Shown here piece by piece: positions 8,623-17,840 of a stretch of 45,328 bases of DNA. Below the pieces are notes generated by a model. That model was given only the letters and a program-made list of their open reading frames with translations. It had not been told where the DNA came from and made no database searches. This DNA comes from DYRG01 sp041161065 (GTDB lineage: Bacteria; Pseudomonadota; Gammaproteobacteria; Beggiatoales; Beggiatoaceae). The position numbers were made by a program, and so were the translations under genes. Position 1 is the stretch's first letter. Every line of letters begins with the position of its first letter. The DNA is taken from positions 1 to 45,328 of the forward strand of contig JBEAVE010000029.1 in assembly GCA_041161065.1 (NCBI GenBank), given 5' to 3'.

Positions 8623-10392
8623 TTAAAGTTCTTCAAAAGTTTCTTGTTCTTTATAAAGTTGGCTAATGCGAAATTGCAAGCTATAACCAATGGTAAATGC
8701 AAAGGTAGTTTCTTCATTATTAATACTCCATTGCTGCCCACAATAAATCCATGATTCAGTTAAATCTGGGTCTAAAGTTTTGACAACAATTCCTAAACTA
8801 TCATATTGCATTAATTTATCATGTCCTTCTTGATAAAGTTTCTTAAGTGATTCTTTAGTTAATAAACGCCCAATAAATTTCTTATTAAAAGGACTTGCTC
8901 CTCGTTTTTGGTGTTGGATATTACTTACAATTGAAACGTAACAACCTGTTAAAAAAGCAGTAATTAATTCTGGTTTAGTAAAAAAATTAGCGTGTTCTTG
9001 GGCATATTTTCCATACACACTATTAAAATTAGGCAATGACATAAGTTGCTCCGGTGTAGAATTTGAAATCAAATTAGTTTGCAAAGCATAACGATACAAA
9101 CCATAGGCTTGTAAAGTCGTATTATGGAGATATTCAGGATTTTTCTTACCTATTGCAATAAGTTTATCGACCAAATTATGCAAAAAATAAACGTGATTAA
9201 TTGTTTTACCCTCAAATAAAGCAACCAACCATGTTTTTAATGTGTTTGCACTTTGTTCTTTTGAGCCTCCTGTGAAATGTTTAAAAGTAAGAGCGGAGAT
9301 TTTAACTTTTTTCTCTTCTTTATCTTTATTGAAATAAATCAAATCTTGTGCGTTCTCAATTGTTCTTCGCGCTTTGTTTAAAATTTCTAAACGGCTAGGT
9401 AAGAGTTCTTGAACTTCGGCTTGAATTCGCCAAGAAGCGTTATTTTCTTCATAAAAAATTAAAAAGAAAGCGACTTGGTCTTTTAATATTTTGAAATCAT
9501 TAGCTAACTCCCATTCTTCATTTATTAAATCTTTGATTTTACTGCCTAGTTTAAATCGTTCAGGATATTGTTTCAAATGCTCATGCAGTTGCTCACGAAT
9601 TTCAGGATTAACAGCATAAGGTAAAATCAAATAGGTTTGACCTGCCATTGAGCCTTGCAAATGTTGCTGTGAGTAATGAAATGCTCGTGTAATATCAATG
9701 GCGGCTTCTTTTGAAATGGGAAAATTACGATGTCCTAATTTATCATCAAATCCACCAGCAATGCTTCCTTCTTTATCCAGATTATAACAAGCAATATCTG
9801 AAAATCCTCCAAAAACATCTTGATTTCCTTTACCATTAATTAAGCAAACAGCTTTTGATCTTTTTCCTCCTTTTTTGGATAAAGATTCTAAAAATTGTTG
9901 TTCTAAAAATTGTTTTGCTGCATTCCAAGTATAAATAGGTTCAATTTGATGATGAGAAAGTTTTGCCCAAAAAACAAATCCGCGAGATGTTTTTGGATCA
10001 AGATTGGCGGCATTTTTAACTTCCTCTAATTGTTGCCAAATTATTTCTTGATTTTGTTTATAATTTGCAATAGTTTTTTCTAGCCAAGTTCGTTGATGTT
10101 CTTCACCATTAAAATTATTCTTTAAAGCCTCAGCAGCGCGTGAAATTCTTTCGCTTGTTGATGTAGAAAGTTTGCAACAGGGTGTTAAATCTGTTCCATT
10201 GGACGGTCCAGAGCGATAAATAACCTCTTTCCCCGTTTTTTGAATGGTTTGAATGCTTGCAAAATCGCCTTGTTCGTCAAAACAAATGCCGAATCCATGC
10301 GCGTATTCGGGCGGCATACCTTCGTTGAGTTTTTCCCAGTTGGCGAGGTTTTGTGGTAACGCAAAACTTAATTCATACAAACGTTGAAACAT
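8623..10392 (-). CDS. cas8b: CRISPR Cascade large subunit Cas8 (Cas8b/Csh1-like)
   Basis: The large subunit of type I Cascade recognises the PAM and opens the DNA. This 589-residue protein is assigned from its place (first gene of the operon, immediately before cas7), its size and the type I-B neighbours. Its sequence (for example MFQRLYELSFALPQ at the start, and the CC pair in LTPCCKL) is compatible with the Csh1/TM1802-like Cas8b group, but large subunits diverge quickly and I do not see a decisive motif. The 106 bp upstream (10,393-10,498) is the likely site of the cas operon promoter; no convincing boxes stand out, and the ribosome binding site is weak (GGG about 12 nt upstream). Confidence 0.82.
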   Translation of the reverse strand: MFQRLYELSFALPQNLANWEKLNEGMPPEYAHGFGICFDEQGDFASIQTIQKTGKEVIYRSGPSNGTDLTPCCKLSTSTSERISRAAEALKNNFNGEEHQRTWLEKTIANYKQNQEIIWQQLEEVKNAANLDPKTSRGFVFWAKLSHHQIEPIYTWNAAKQFLEQQFLESLSKKGGKRSKAVCLINGKGNQDVFGGFSDIACYNLDKEGSIAGGFDDKLGHRNFPISKEAAIDITRAFHYSQQHLQGSMAGQTYLILPYAVNPEIREQLHEHLKQYPERFKLGSKIKDLINEEWELANDFKILKDQVAFFLIFYEENNASWRIQAEVQELLPSRLEILNKARRTIENAQDLIYFNKDKEEKKVKISALTFKHFTGGSKEQSANTLKTWLVALFEGKTINHVYFLHNLVDKLIAIGKKNPEYLHNTTLQAYGLYRYALQTNLISNSTPEQLMSLPNFNSVYGKYAQEHANFFTKPELITAFLTGCYVSIVSNIQHQKRGASPFNKKFIGRLLTKESLKKLYQEGHDKLMQYDSLGIVVKTLDPDLTESWIYCGQQWSINNEETTFAFTIGYSLQFRISQLYKEQETFEEL

Positions 10393-10498
10393 AATTTATT
10401 TACCCGTTTTAATTTGAGAAAAGGTTAAAGGTTTCATATTGGAAGAAGTGATTGATGACGAGAAATGATTTTACGTTTCTCTTAGTTTTTTAACCACT

Positions 10499-10530
10499 AA
10501 AATCCTCCACTATTTCATGAATAATGGAGG
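10499..10530 (-). terminator. Intrinsic terminator after gltB
   Basis: On the minus strand CCTCCATTATT pairs with AATAGTGGAGG around a 5-nt loop: 11 bp including one T-G wobble, at 10,504-10,530. The run ATTTT follows. It lies 17 bp beyond the gltB stop and separates gltB from the cas operon. Confidence 0.8.
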
Positions 10531-10546
10531 AAAAGTTAAAGGAAAA

Positions 10547-13500
10547 CTACGCGGCGTTAGATTGGAGTTGCTCTAAGGCTTTGCGGTAATCGATAGGCAT
10601 GACTTTGACGAATTTGGGTAAAGATTGTACCCAATTATCAAGGAGTTGTTTCGCGCGAGAACTTTGCGTGAATTGATAATGACGTTGAATCAAATATTTC
10701 AAACGCGCAGCATCATCGCCCAACATATTTTGCGTGACTTCCTCGATGTTGCTCATTTCAGAAACAATAGCTGGAGAAATCGTTTCTAATTGCACCATTG
10801 CTTTGTTGCAACGTTTCTCAAAATCGCCCGCTTCATCTAAAATATAAGCCATTCCACCACTCATACCCGCCGCAAAGTTTCTACCCGTTGTTCCTAACAC
10901 CACGACAATCCCACCGGTCATATATTCACAACCATGATCGCCTGTGCCTTCAACGATAGCAATTGCTCCCGAGTTTCTCACCGCAAAACGTTCGCCAGCT
11001 ATCCCTCTGAAATAACATTCTCCGGTAATTGCGCCGTAAAGAACCGTATTTCCCACAATAATGTTTTTCTCGGGGATAATTTGAGAATTGGCGGGCGGAT
11101 AAATGGCAATTCTTCCTCCACTTAATCCTTTACCTACATAATCGTTTGCTTCACCCGCTAAATCAATAGAAACGCCTTTCGCTAGAAATGCCCCAAAACT
11201 TTGTCCGCCATTCCCCGTTGCTTTGATGGAAATGGTTTCATTGGGTAATCCCGCATGACCGTATTTTTTAGCAACTTCACCCGATAACATTGCACCAAAA
11301 CTTCGATTAAAGTTTCTCACCGCGATGGGGATTTCAACGGGGGTTTGTGAATTAAGCGCGAGTTGGGCTTTTTCTATCAACACTTTGTCTAATGCTTTCT
11401 CTAATTCGTGATCTTGAGTTTCACAATGAAAAATCGGGGTTTCAACGAGTGGTTTATGGAACAAGTTGCTCAAATCTAAACCTTTCGCTTTCCAATGATC
11501 AATCGCTCTGCGCATATCTAATTTATCGCATCGACCAATCATTTCATTTAGAGTTCTAAAACCGAGTTTCGCCATAATTTGACGGACTTCTTCCGCTACA
11601 AAGAAGAAATAATTAATGACATGCTCTGGTTTGCCAACAAAACGTTTTCTCAATTCAGGGTCTTGCGTTGCAACGCCGACGGGACAAGTGTTCAAATGAC
11701 ATTTGCGCATCATCAAACAGCCCGCCGCGATTAATGGGGCAGTCGCAAAACCAAATTCGTCCGCGCCCAACAACGCGCCAATCACCACGTCACGACCCGT
11801 CCGCAATCCACCGTCGACTTGCAAACAGACCCGTCCGCGTAACTTATTGAGAACTAAGGTTTGTTGCGTTTCGGCTAAACCCATTTCCCAAGGCGAACCC
11901 GCGTGTTTAATCGAGGAAACTGGGCTTGCACCCGTGCCGCCGTCATAACCTGAAATCGTGATGTGATCGGAATGCGCTTTCGCCACGCCCGCCGCGACCG
12001 TTCCCACGCCGACTTCTGATACCAATTTGACGCTGATCCGCGCTTGAGGATTGACGTTTTTGAGGTCGAAAATCAATTGCGCAATGTCTTCAATCGAGTA
12101 AATATCATGGTGCGGTGGTGGGGAAATTAAACCCACGCCCGCCGTTGAATGACGCACTTTCGCAATGATTTTGTCGACTTTGTGCCCAGGTAATTGACCG
12201 CCTTCGCCTGGTTTTGCGCCTTGCGCGATTTTGATTTGAATGTCGTCGGCGTTCACCAAATATTCGGTGGTCACGCCAAATCTGCCCGATGCGACTTGTT
12301 TAATTGCCGAACGTAAAGAATCGCCGTTTTCTAAAGGTTTGAAACGCTCAGATAATTCGCCACCTTCACCCGTATTTGATTTGCCGCCGATGCGGTTCAT
12401 TGCAATTGCTAACGTGGTGTGCGCTTCGTAAGATATTGATCCAAAAGACATTGCGCCCGTTGCAAAACGTTTGACGATTTCTTTGGCTGGTTCAACTTCT
12501 TCTAACGGAATGCTTTTCTCTGCATATTTGAATTGCATTAAACCGCGAATGGTTAACAGTTTCTCACTTTGTTCATTGATAGTTTTTGCAAATGCTTGAT
12601 ATTTATCAGGTAAATTACCGCGTACCGCGTGTTGTAAATCGGCGATGGTTTGCGGTGTCCAAGCGTGGGCTTCGCCGCGTTCCCGAAACGCATATTCCCC
12701 GCCCACATCGAGTGCGTTTTTGTATAAGGGCGCGTCGCTGAACGCTAATTGATGGCGGCGAGCAGTTTCTTCGGCAATTTCTTTTAATCCCACACCTTCA
12801 ATTCTCGACGTTGTTCCTTTGAAATATTGCTCGACAAATTGGCTTTGTAATCCAATCGCGTCAAAGATTTGTGCGCCACAATAGGATTGATAAGTTGAAA
12901 TGCCCATTTTTGACATCACTTTTAATAACCCTTTTCCAACCGCTTTGATATACTTTTTGTGTAATTCGGTTGCTTTGTGCGGATTTAAGTTTGAAAGGGT
13001 ATCAAATACTAAATACGGATTAATCGCTTCAGCACCGTATCCGGCTAATACGCAGAAATGATGGGTTTCTCTCGCTTCACCGGTTTCAACTACTAATCCA
13101 GAATCGGTTCTCAAACCAACGCGAATTAAATGATGATGCACGGCAGAAGTGGCTAATAAAGCGGGGATCGCAATGTTATCAGCGTCCATTTTGCGATCCG
13201 ATAAAATCAAAATATTATTGCCTTCTTTCACCGCATATTCTGCCGCCAAACGGAGTTTATCTAGCGCGATTTTCATACCCGTTGCGCCATCTTTTGCGGG
13301 GTAACACAAACTCAATGTTTTGGTTTTAAAATCACCCGATGTTTTAGTTTCAATGCGGCGGATTTTCTCTAAATCTTCATTCGTTAAAATAGGTTGGTGT
13401 ACTTCTAAACGTCGATAAGTTCCTCCCCCTTTTAAATCCAATAAATTGGGTCGCGGTCCAATCAGAGAAACTAACGACATGACTAATTCTTCACGAATCG

Positions 13501-15094
13501 GATCAATAGGTGGATTTGTTACCTGCGCGAAACCCTGTTTGAAATAATCGTAAAGCAATCGTGAACGGTTAGAAAGCACGGCAACCGGCGCATCGATGCC
13601 CATCGAACCGATGGGTTCTTCACCATTATTTGCCATTGGTTGTAAAATAAATTTAGAATCTTCTTGTGTATAACCAAAGGCTTGCTGGCGATCTAAAAGG
13701 GTTTTGGGATCAGCTGCCATCGGTGCAACTTCGGGAGGAAGTTCCTCTAATTGAATTTGAGAATCATGTAACCAATGTTGATAAGGTGCGCGACTGGAAA
13801 GTTGGGCTTTTAATTCTGCATCGTCAATGATTCTGCCCTCGTTCAAATCAATGAGCAACATTTTACCCGGTTGCAAACGCCATTTCTTGATGATTTTTTC
13901 TTCGGCAATGGGCAGCACACCCATTTCTGACGCTAAAACCACATAATCATCGTCGGTAATCACATAACGCGCGGGACGCAGCCCGTTTCGGTCTAAAGTT
14001 GCGCCGATCTGCTCGCCATCGGTGAACGCGACCGCCGCCGGACCGTCCCACGGCTCCATCAACGCCGCGTGATATTCGTAAAAAGCCCGCCGTTTCGCGT
14101 CCATCAGCGGATTGTCCGCCCACGCTTCGGGAATCAACAACATCATCGCGTGCGCCAACGAATAGCCGCCCATGATCAAAAGTTCTAAGGCATTGTCAAA
14201 ACAGGCAGAATCGGATTGACCTTCGTCGATGAGCGGGAAGATTTTGTTCAAATCGTCGCCCAAAATTTCCGAAGCCATCGATCCGCGCCGCGCCGCCATC
14301 CAATTCACGTTGCCGCGTAAGGTATTGATTTCGCCGTTGTGCGCGATCATGCGAAACGGGTGCGATAAATCCCACGTTGGGAAAGTGTTGGTCGAAAAGC
14401 GTTGATGAACAAGGGCTAACGCGGACACCATGCGGTCGTCGTTCAAATCGGGATAATATTTTTCGACTTGATCCGCCAAAAACATGCCTTTATAAACGAT
14501 TGTTTTGGTTGAGAAAGACGGAAAATAGAAATCGTCGCGTCCGCCGATGCCGCGTTTGTGGGTTTCGTGTTCGATTTGTTTGCGAATCACGAAAAGTTTG
14601 CGGTCGAGGTGTTGGGTGGATTGTCCTTTGCCGACAAAGACTTGTTTAACAACGGGTTCGATGGATTTTACGCCCTCGCCTAAACACGCATTATGGGTTG
14701 GGACATTGCGCCAACCGAGTAGAATTTGTCCTTCTTTTTCAACAAATTCAGCAATTAAGGCTTCAGCGGTTGCCCGTTTTTGATCGTCGCGCGGTAAAAA
14801 CACCATTCCCACGCCATAATCGCCTGATTTTGGAAGAGAAATATTTAATTTAGCGCATTCTTCGCGGAGAAATTGATCGGGAATTTGCAGTAAAATCCCC
14901 GCGCCATCGCCCGCCGACGGGTCTGCGCCCGCTGCCCCGCGATGGGTTAAATTGGTAAGAATTTCAAGTCCTTGCTTGACAATTTGGTGATTTTTCTGAC
15001 CTTTGATGTGAGCAATAAAACCCACGCCACACCCATCATGTTCAAAACGGGGATCATAGAGACCTTGTGCGGCGGGCAACGTGCGATGATTCAT
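10547..15094 (-). CDS. gltB: Glutamate synthase large chain (GOGAT alpha)
   Basis: GltB makes glutamate from glutamine and 2-oxoglutarate with reducing power from the small subunit GltD. The 1515-residue protein shows the class II glutaminase start (HDGCGVGF, C22 being the residue exposed after removal of the propeptide), glutaminase motifs such as VHQRFSTNTFPTW and RMIAHNGEINT, the FMN-binding synthase domain (KPGEGGQLPGHKVD; SPPPHHDIYSIED; SGYDGGTGASP), the 3Fe-4S cysteines near residue 1130-1140 (CHLNTCPVGVATQ), and the C-terminal GXGXG beta-helix. Length is normal. No gltD lies next to it here. The part encoding roughly residues 20-400 is distinctly richer in GC than the rest. Confidence 0.98.
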   Translation of the reverse strand: MNHRTLPAAQGLYDPRFEHDGCGVGFIAHIKGQKNHQIVKQGLEILTNLTHRGAAGADPSAGDGAGILLQIPDQFLREECAKLNISLPKSGDYGVGMVFLPRDDQKRATAEALIAEFVEKEGQILLGWRNVPTHNACLGEGVKSIEPVVKQVFVGKGQSTQHLDRKLFVIRKQIEHETHKRGIGGRDDFYFPSFSTKTIVYKGMFLADQVEKYYPDLNDDRMVSALALVHQRFSTNTFPTWDLSHPFRMIAHNGEINTLRGNVNWMAARRGSMASEILGDDLNKIFPLIDEGQSDSACFDNALELLIMGGYSLAHAMMLLIPEAWADNPLMDAKRRAFYEYHAALMEPWDGPAAVAFTDGEQIGATLDRNGLRPARYVITDDDYVVLASEMGVLPIAEEKIIKKWRLQPGKMLLIDLNEGRIIDDAELKAQLSSRAPYQHWLHDSQIQLEELPPEVAPMAADPKTLLDRQQAFGYTQEDSKFILQPMANNGEEPIGSMGIDAPVAVLSNRSRLLYDYFKQGFAQVTNPPIDPIREELVMSLVSLIGPRPNLLDLKGGGTYRRLEVHQPILTNEDLEKIRRIETKTSGDFKTKTLSLCYPAKDGATGMKIALDKLRLAAEYAVKEGNNILILSDRKMDADNIAIPALLATSAVHHHLIRVGLRTDSGLVVETGEARETHHFCVLAGYGAEAINPYLVFDTLSNLNPHKATELHKKYIKAVGKGLLKVMSKMGISTYQSYCGAQIFDAIGLQSQFVEQYFKGTTSRIEGVGLKEIAEETARRHQLAFSDAPLYKNALDVGGEYAFRERGEAHAWTPQTIADLQHAVRGNLPDKYQAFAKTINEQSEKLLTIRGLMQFKYAEKSIPLEEVEPAKEIVKRFATGAMSFGSISYEAHTTLAIAMNRIGGKSNTGEGGELSERFKPLENGDSLRSAIKQVASGRFGVTTEYLVNADDIQIKIAQGAKPGEGGQLPGHKVDKIIAKVRHSTAGVGLISPPPHHDIYSIEDIAQLIFDLKNVNPQARISVKLVSEVGVGTVAAGVAKAHSDHITISGYDGGTGASPVSSIKHAGSPWEMGLAETQQTLVLNKLRGRVCLQVDGGLRTGRDVVIGALLGADEFGFATAPLIAAGCLMMRKCHLNTCPVGVATQDPELRKRFVGKPEHVINYFFFVAEEVRQIMAKLGFRTLNEMIGRCDKLDMRRAIDHWKAKGLDLSNLFHKPLVETPIFHCETQDHELEKALDKVLIEKAQLALNSQTPVEIPIAVRNFNRSFGAMLSGEVAKKYGHAGLPNETISIKATGNGGQSFGAFLAKGVSIDLAGEANDYVGKGLSGGRIAIYPPANSQIIPEKNIIVGNTVLYGAITGECYFRGIAGERFAVRNSGAIAIVEGTGDHGCEYMTGGIVVVLGTTGRNFAAGMSGGMAYILDEAGDFEKRCNKAMVQLETISPAIVSEMSNIEEVTQNMLGDDAARLKYLIQRHYQFTQSSRAKQLLDNWVQSLPKFVKVMPIDYRKALEQLQSNAA

Positions 15095-15160
15095 AATATT
15101 TTTGACCTCAAATGCATTGGGTGTGTAAATGCGCTTACGCTAAAAAATTCCGAACTTGTC

Positions 15161-15189
15161 ATTATAGCCTAACAACCCCTCCTCGTCAG
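15161..15189 (-). promoter_or_regulatory. Candidate gltB promoter
   Basis: On the minus strand CTGACG (15,189-15,184; 4 of 6 matches to the -35 box) is followed after 17 bp by a perfect TATAAT (15,166-15,161). It lies about 67 bp upstream of the gltB ATG and overlaps the end of the upstream small gene. Confidence 0.65.
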
Positions 15190-15437
15190 CCGTTCCTCAC
15201 TTTACGATTACACGCGGAATCGGCGCATAAAAAAAGGATAACACATTGGTTATCCTTATCTTTTATAACAAACCGTAACGTTTGTCGCGGCAAATGTTCT
15301 TTCAAATAATCATTCAATTCTTTTTTCAAGGCATTTTTGATGCGTTTGCGTTGTCCCGATTTAGATTGAACGTGCGCGCCTCCTTTTTTGAGAAGCGGCG
15401 ATTGGGCAACGGGATTTCTAATTTTATGGCGGCGCAT
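15186..15437 (-). CDS. Small basic conserved-looking protein, function unknown
   Basis: This 83-residue protein starts MRRHKIRNPVAQSPLLKKGG and is rich in Arg and Lys in its first half; the second half (TLRFVIKDKDNQCVILFLCAD) looks like two beta strands. I chose the ATG at 15,437 because GGAG lies 6 nt upstream and this start avoids overlap with waaC; a longer frame to 15,533 exists. From memory, small proteins with a similar HKIRNPVA...SPLLKKGG start occur in other gammaproteobacteria, but no function is known to me. The basic charge would suit nucleic acid or ribosome binding, which is only a guess. Confidence 0.7.
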   Translation of the reverse strand: MRRHKIRNPVAQSPLLKKGGAHVQSKSGQRKRIKNALKKELNDYLKEHLPRQTLRFVIKDKDNQCVILFLCADSACNRKVRNG

Positions 15438-15502
15438 AAACAACTCCATTTCTAAAAACAATGGTCGAACTATAACATAGCTTTTAGCATTTTTACAATT
15501 TT

Positions 15503-16522
15503 TTATAAACAACGCGCTAACAAAACTTGCCAAACTTTCTCGGGAGAAAGGGTTTCATAACAGGCAGGAACAGCTTGAGAAAATCCTTGAAATGTACACT
15601 CTCTTTTTAAGCAGGGTGCGCATTTGAAATTTGCTTGTAAATGGATTTGTTTATTACCGCAAGTCCCTGTTAAAGCAGGATTTGTTGCGCCGTATAAAGT
15701 AATACTCGGCACATTTAAGGCGGCGGCTAAATGCGCTAATCCCGTATCGACACCGATCACCGCTTGCGCCGTGCTTATTTCAGTGGCTAAACTTTGCAAA
15801 TTCAGCGCAGGCATCACGCTGGCAAACCGATGCGCTTGAGAAAGCCGTTGCGCACGGGCTTTTTCGACCGCATTTCCCCACGGCAAACGCACTTCAAATC
15901 CCGCCGCACACGCCATTTGAATCAACCTAAACCAATGATTTTCCCACCAATGTTTCGTTGCCCAGGTCGTGCCGTGCAAAAAAATCAAGGTCGGGCGATT
16001 TGGAAACAACGTGGTCGCCATAAATCGTCGCACCCCGTAATCGGGCAAAGTCGTTGGCAACGGATAATTAATCGCCGCCGCCATTAATTGCCTCAACCGT
16101 TCGATAGCGTGTTGATTTCGTGGCACATCGATGCGCTGTTGATAAAACCAACTCGCCAGCGGTTCGCGCGCACTTTTCCAATCAAACCCCGCTTTCACAC
16201 CATGCGCCAAACGCCCAATCCATGCGCTTTTCAATAAACCTTGTGCGTCAATCACCCGATCATAATAGCGTTGTTGGAGTTGTTGCTTAAATTGTTGCCA
16301 ATCGCCGCTTTTCCACACTTGATAAGGATGTTTTCGCCACTGTCGCAAATGAATGGAGAAAACCTCCGCCACTGCCGAATGCAACATCGGAATTTCTGCA
16401 AACGCCGCTTCCACCACCCAATCAAATGTAATATGAGGATAAAACCGTTGCGCGTCCGTAAGTGCAGGTAATAAATGGATAATATCGCCCAACGACGACA
16501 TTTTTATAATCAATATGCGCAT
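15503..16522 (-). CDS. waaC: Lipopolysaccharide heptosyltransferase I
   Basis: WaaC adds the first L-glycero-D-manno-heptose to Kdo2-lipid A in the inner core of LPS, on the cytoplasmic face of the inner membrane. The 339-residue GT9-family protein has the typical start RILIIKMSSLGDIIHLLPAL, the RVIDAQGLLKSAW segment, and the C-terminal nucleotide-sugar site GVDTGLAHLAAALNVPSITLYG. A cysteine-bearing tail (CAPCLKREC) is common in this family. Gene length is normal. There is no clear Shine-Dalgarno before the ATG. Upstream 10 bp away is an Rpn-like nuclease gene, so it is not within a classic waa cluster here. Confidence 0.93.
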   Translation of the reverse strand: MRILIIKMSSLGDIIHLLPALTDAQRFYPHITFDWVVEAAFAEIPMLHSAVAEVFSIHLRQWRKHPYQVWKSGDWQQFKQQLQQRYYDRVIDAQGLLKSAWIGRLAHGVKAGFDWKSAREPLASWFYQQRIDVPRNQHAIERLRQLMAAAINYPLPTTLPDYGVRRFMATTLFPNRPTLIFLHGTTWATKHWWENHWFRLIQMACAAGFEVRLPWGNAVEKARAQRLSQAHRFASVMPALNLQSLATEISTAQAVIGVDTGLAHLAAALNVPSITLYGATNPALTGTCGNKQIHLQANFKCAPCLKRECTFQGFSQAVPACYETLSPEKVWQVLLARCL

Positions 16523-16532
16523 TTATCGTTGT

Positions 16533-17417
16533 TCATTTTTCTTCAATTTCTTTTTGAGAAAGTCCCGTCACTTGTTTTATAATTTCTAAGGATAAACCTT
16601 GTGCTTTTAGTTGCGTTGCAATCGCCAATTTTGCTCTCAATTCGCCTTCCGCAATACCTTCCGCAATACCTTCTTCTTTTCCTTGCATTAAACCTTCTGC
16701 AAATCCCTCTGCATGCGCGGTATCTACAACGGCTTTATTTGACCAATAATCGAGCAAACTTTTTTGATATTGCTGTGCTTGGCGGGGTTTGAGATTCGCA
16801 ACTTCGGCGATTTCAAAGGCTTTTTGAAAAACGGGTTCATTCAAAATGCGCGGGATTTCTTCAAAATCTGCCAAGTTCTTCAAAAAATAAATCCATTTCT
16901 CAAAACGATTGCTCAATTCAGTGATGCTTTTATTAAACAGCGGCATTTGTAAAAAACAGAAATGCAATTTATCGTAAAATATTTCGCCTTCTTGATCTTT
17001 CAAACTAATATCTTGCCTAAACTTTAAGCAATCCTCAGAATCATTGGTAATGAAATCCAAAATAGCAATAAAATAAACCGTTGATAATTCAAAATTCCAC
17101 AACCCTTTTTTGGCTTGTTCTTGAAGAGGAAAAGTTACATAATACAACGCCCGATCTTTGAAATAATCCATGCGCGCTTTTTGCATTTCTACAATAAAGC
17201 GTTCTCCACTTGGACTTGTGCAATAAATATCAAAAAAGGCTTTACGATCTTCGGGATAAAGAGGGAGTTTCTCGGTGTTTTTGAAATGCAAAGAGTGGAT
17301 TTGATGATGTGGAGGTAAAAGTTGATTTAAGAAATCGATTAACAAATCTTTATTGGCTTCTTCACCAAAGAGTTTCTTAAAACCAAAATCCGTGTAAGGA
17401 TTAATATAACGCGACAT
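16533..17417 (-). CDS. Rpn-family PD-(D/E)XK nuclease (recombination-promoting/'putative transposase')
   Basis: The 294-residue protein opens with YINPYTDFGFKKLFG, the signature of the Rpn/PDDEXK_2 family, and shows an FDIYCTSPSGERFIVEMQ segment carrying the D...ExQ nuclease core. Family members studied in E. coli are DNA nucleases that stimulate RecA-independent recombination; many genomes hold numerous copies. The C-terminal part has the family's EG repeats (AEGFAEGLMQGKEEGIAEGIAEG) and a final helix-turn region. GAGG lies about 8 nt before the ATG. The repeat part contains two perfect 12-bp tandem units. It sits between waaC and an Mth938-domain gene on the same strand. Confidence 0.88.
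   Translation of the reverse strand: MSRYINPYTDFGFKKLFGEEANKDLLIDFLNQLLPPHHQIHSLHFKNTEKLPLYPEDRKAFFDIYCTSPSGERFIVEMQKARMDYFKDRALYYVTFPLQEQAKKGLWNFELSTVYFIAILDFITNDSEDCLKFRQDISLKDQEGEIFYDKLHFCFLQMPLFNKSITELSNRFEKWIYFLKNLADFEEIPRILNEPVFQKAFEIAEVANLKPRQAQQYQKSLLDYWSNKAVVDTAHAEGFAEGLMQGKEEGIAEGIAEGELRAKLAIATQLKAQGLSLEIIKQVTGLSQKEIEEK
16646..16669. repeat. Two tandem 12-bp units within the Rpn-like gene
   Basis: CTTCCGCAATAC occurs twice in direct succession and is followed by a partial third copy (CTTC). It encodes the IAEG units of the EG-rich region. Because the unit is a multiple of three, gain or loss of a copy would keep the reading frame. Confidence 0.85.
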
Positions 17418-17438
17418 AAGAAATTCCTCAAAAAAACA

Positions 17439-17807
17439 TTACAACAGTAACGCCGCTGCCACCCCTCGACCTTCCGATGCCAGCACCTCAAAAGTACGGC
17501 ACGCTGCCCCCGTATCCATGATTTCAAATCCAATCCCTGCTTTCATCAAAGGTGTGAGCAATGTTTGCGGTGGAAATTGTAGTTTTTCTCCCGTCCCGAT
17601 TAACACCACAGAAACCTTTAATTGGCAAATTTGCTCAAAATGTTCTTTTAGCAATTCTTCAAATTTTGTGGGCGACCAGTTGCTCAAATGATGGGGAGAA
17701 ATTAAAACGCTGTGAGGGTAAGCAATTCGATTGATAATGATAGCCGTATTAGGACGATAACTTTGAATCCGATATTGGCTATCGTTGCTTTCTAATTCAA
17801 ATTTCAA
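17439..17807 (-). CDS. Mth938-like domain protein (DUF498)
   Basis: A 122-residue cytoplasmic protein with the Mth938/Xcc1710 fold: VLIGTGEKLQFPPQTLLTPLMKAGIGFEIMDTGAACRTFEVLASEGRGVAAALL contains the family's GTG...FP and MDTxAACRTxNxL-like segments. Biochemical function in bacteria is not established. The start codon is TTG (17,807), supported by AAGGA 7 nt upstream; no in-frame ATG gives the full domain. It lies 33 bp downstream of csrA on the same strand. Confidence 0.88.
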   Translation of the reverse strand: MKFELESNDSQYRIQSYRPNTAIIINRIAYPHSVLISPHHLSNWSPTKFEELLKEHFEQICQLKVSVVLIGTGEKLQFPPQTLLTPLMKAGIGFEIMDTGAACRTFEVLASEGRGVAAALLL

Positions 17808-17840
17808 GTTGTTTTCCTTAATGCTTGAATTTCTTTAGGG

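Noticed and set aside
10460..10485. GAGAAA...TTTCTC inverted repeat upstream of cas8
   Set aside because: Stem of 6 bp with a long loop; the T run is on the plus strand where no gene reads in. Not enough to call a terminator or operator.
16533..17417. Possible transposon on the basis of the 'putative transposase' family name
   Set aside because: No terminal inverted repeats or target duplications seen; the protein is a PD-(D/E)XK Rpn nuclease, not a DDE transposase.
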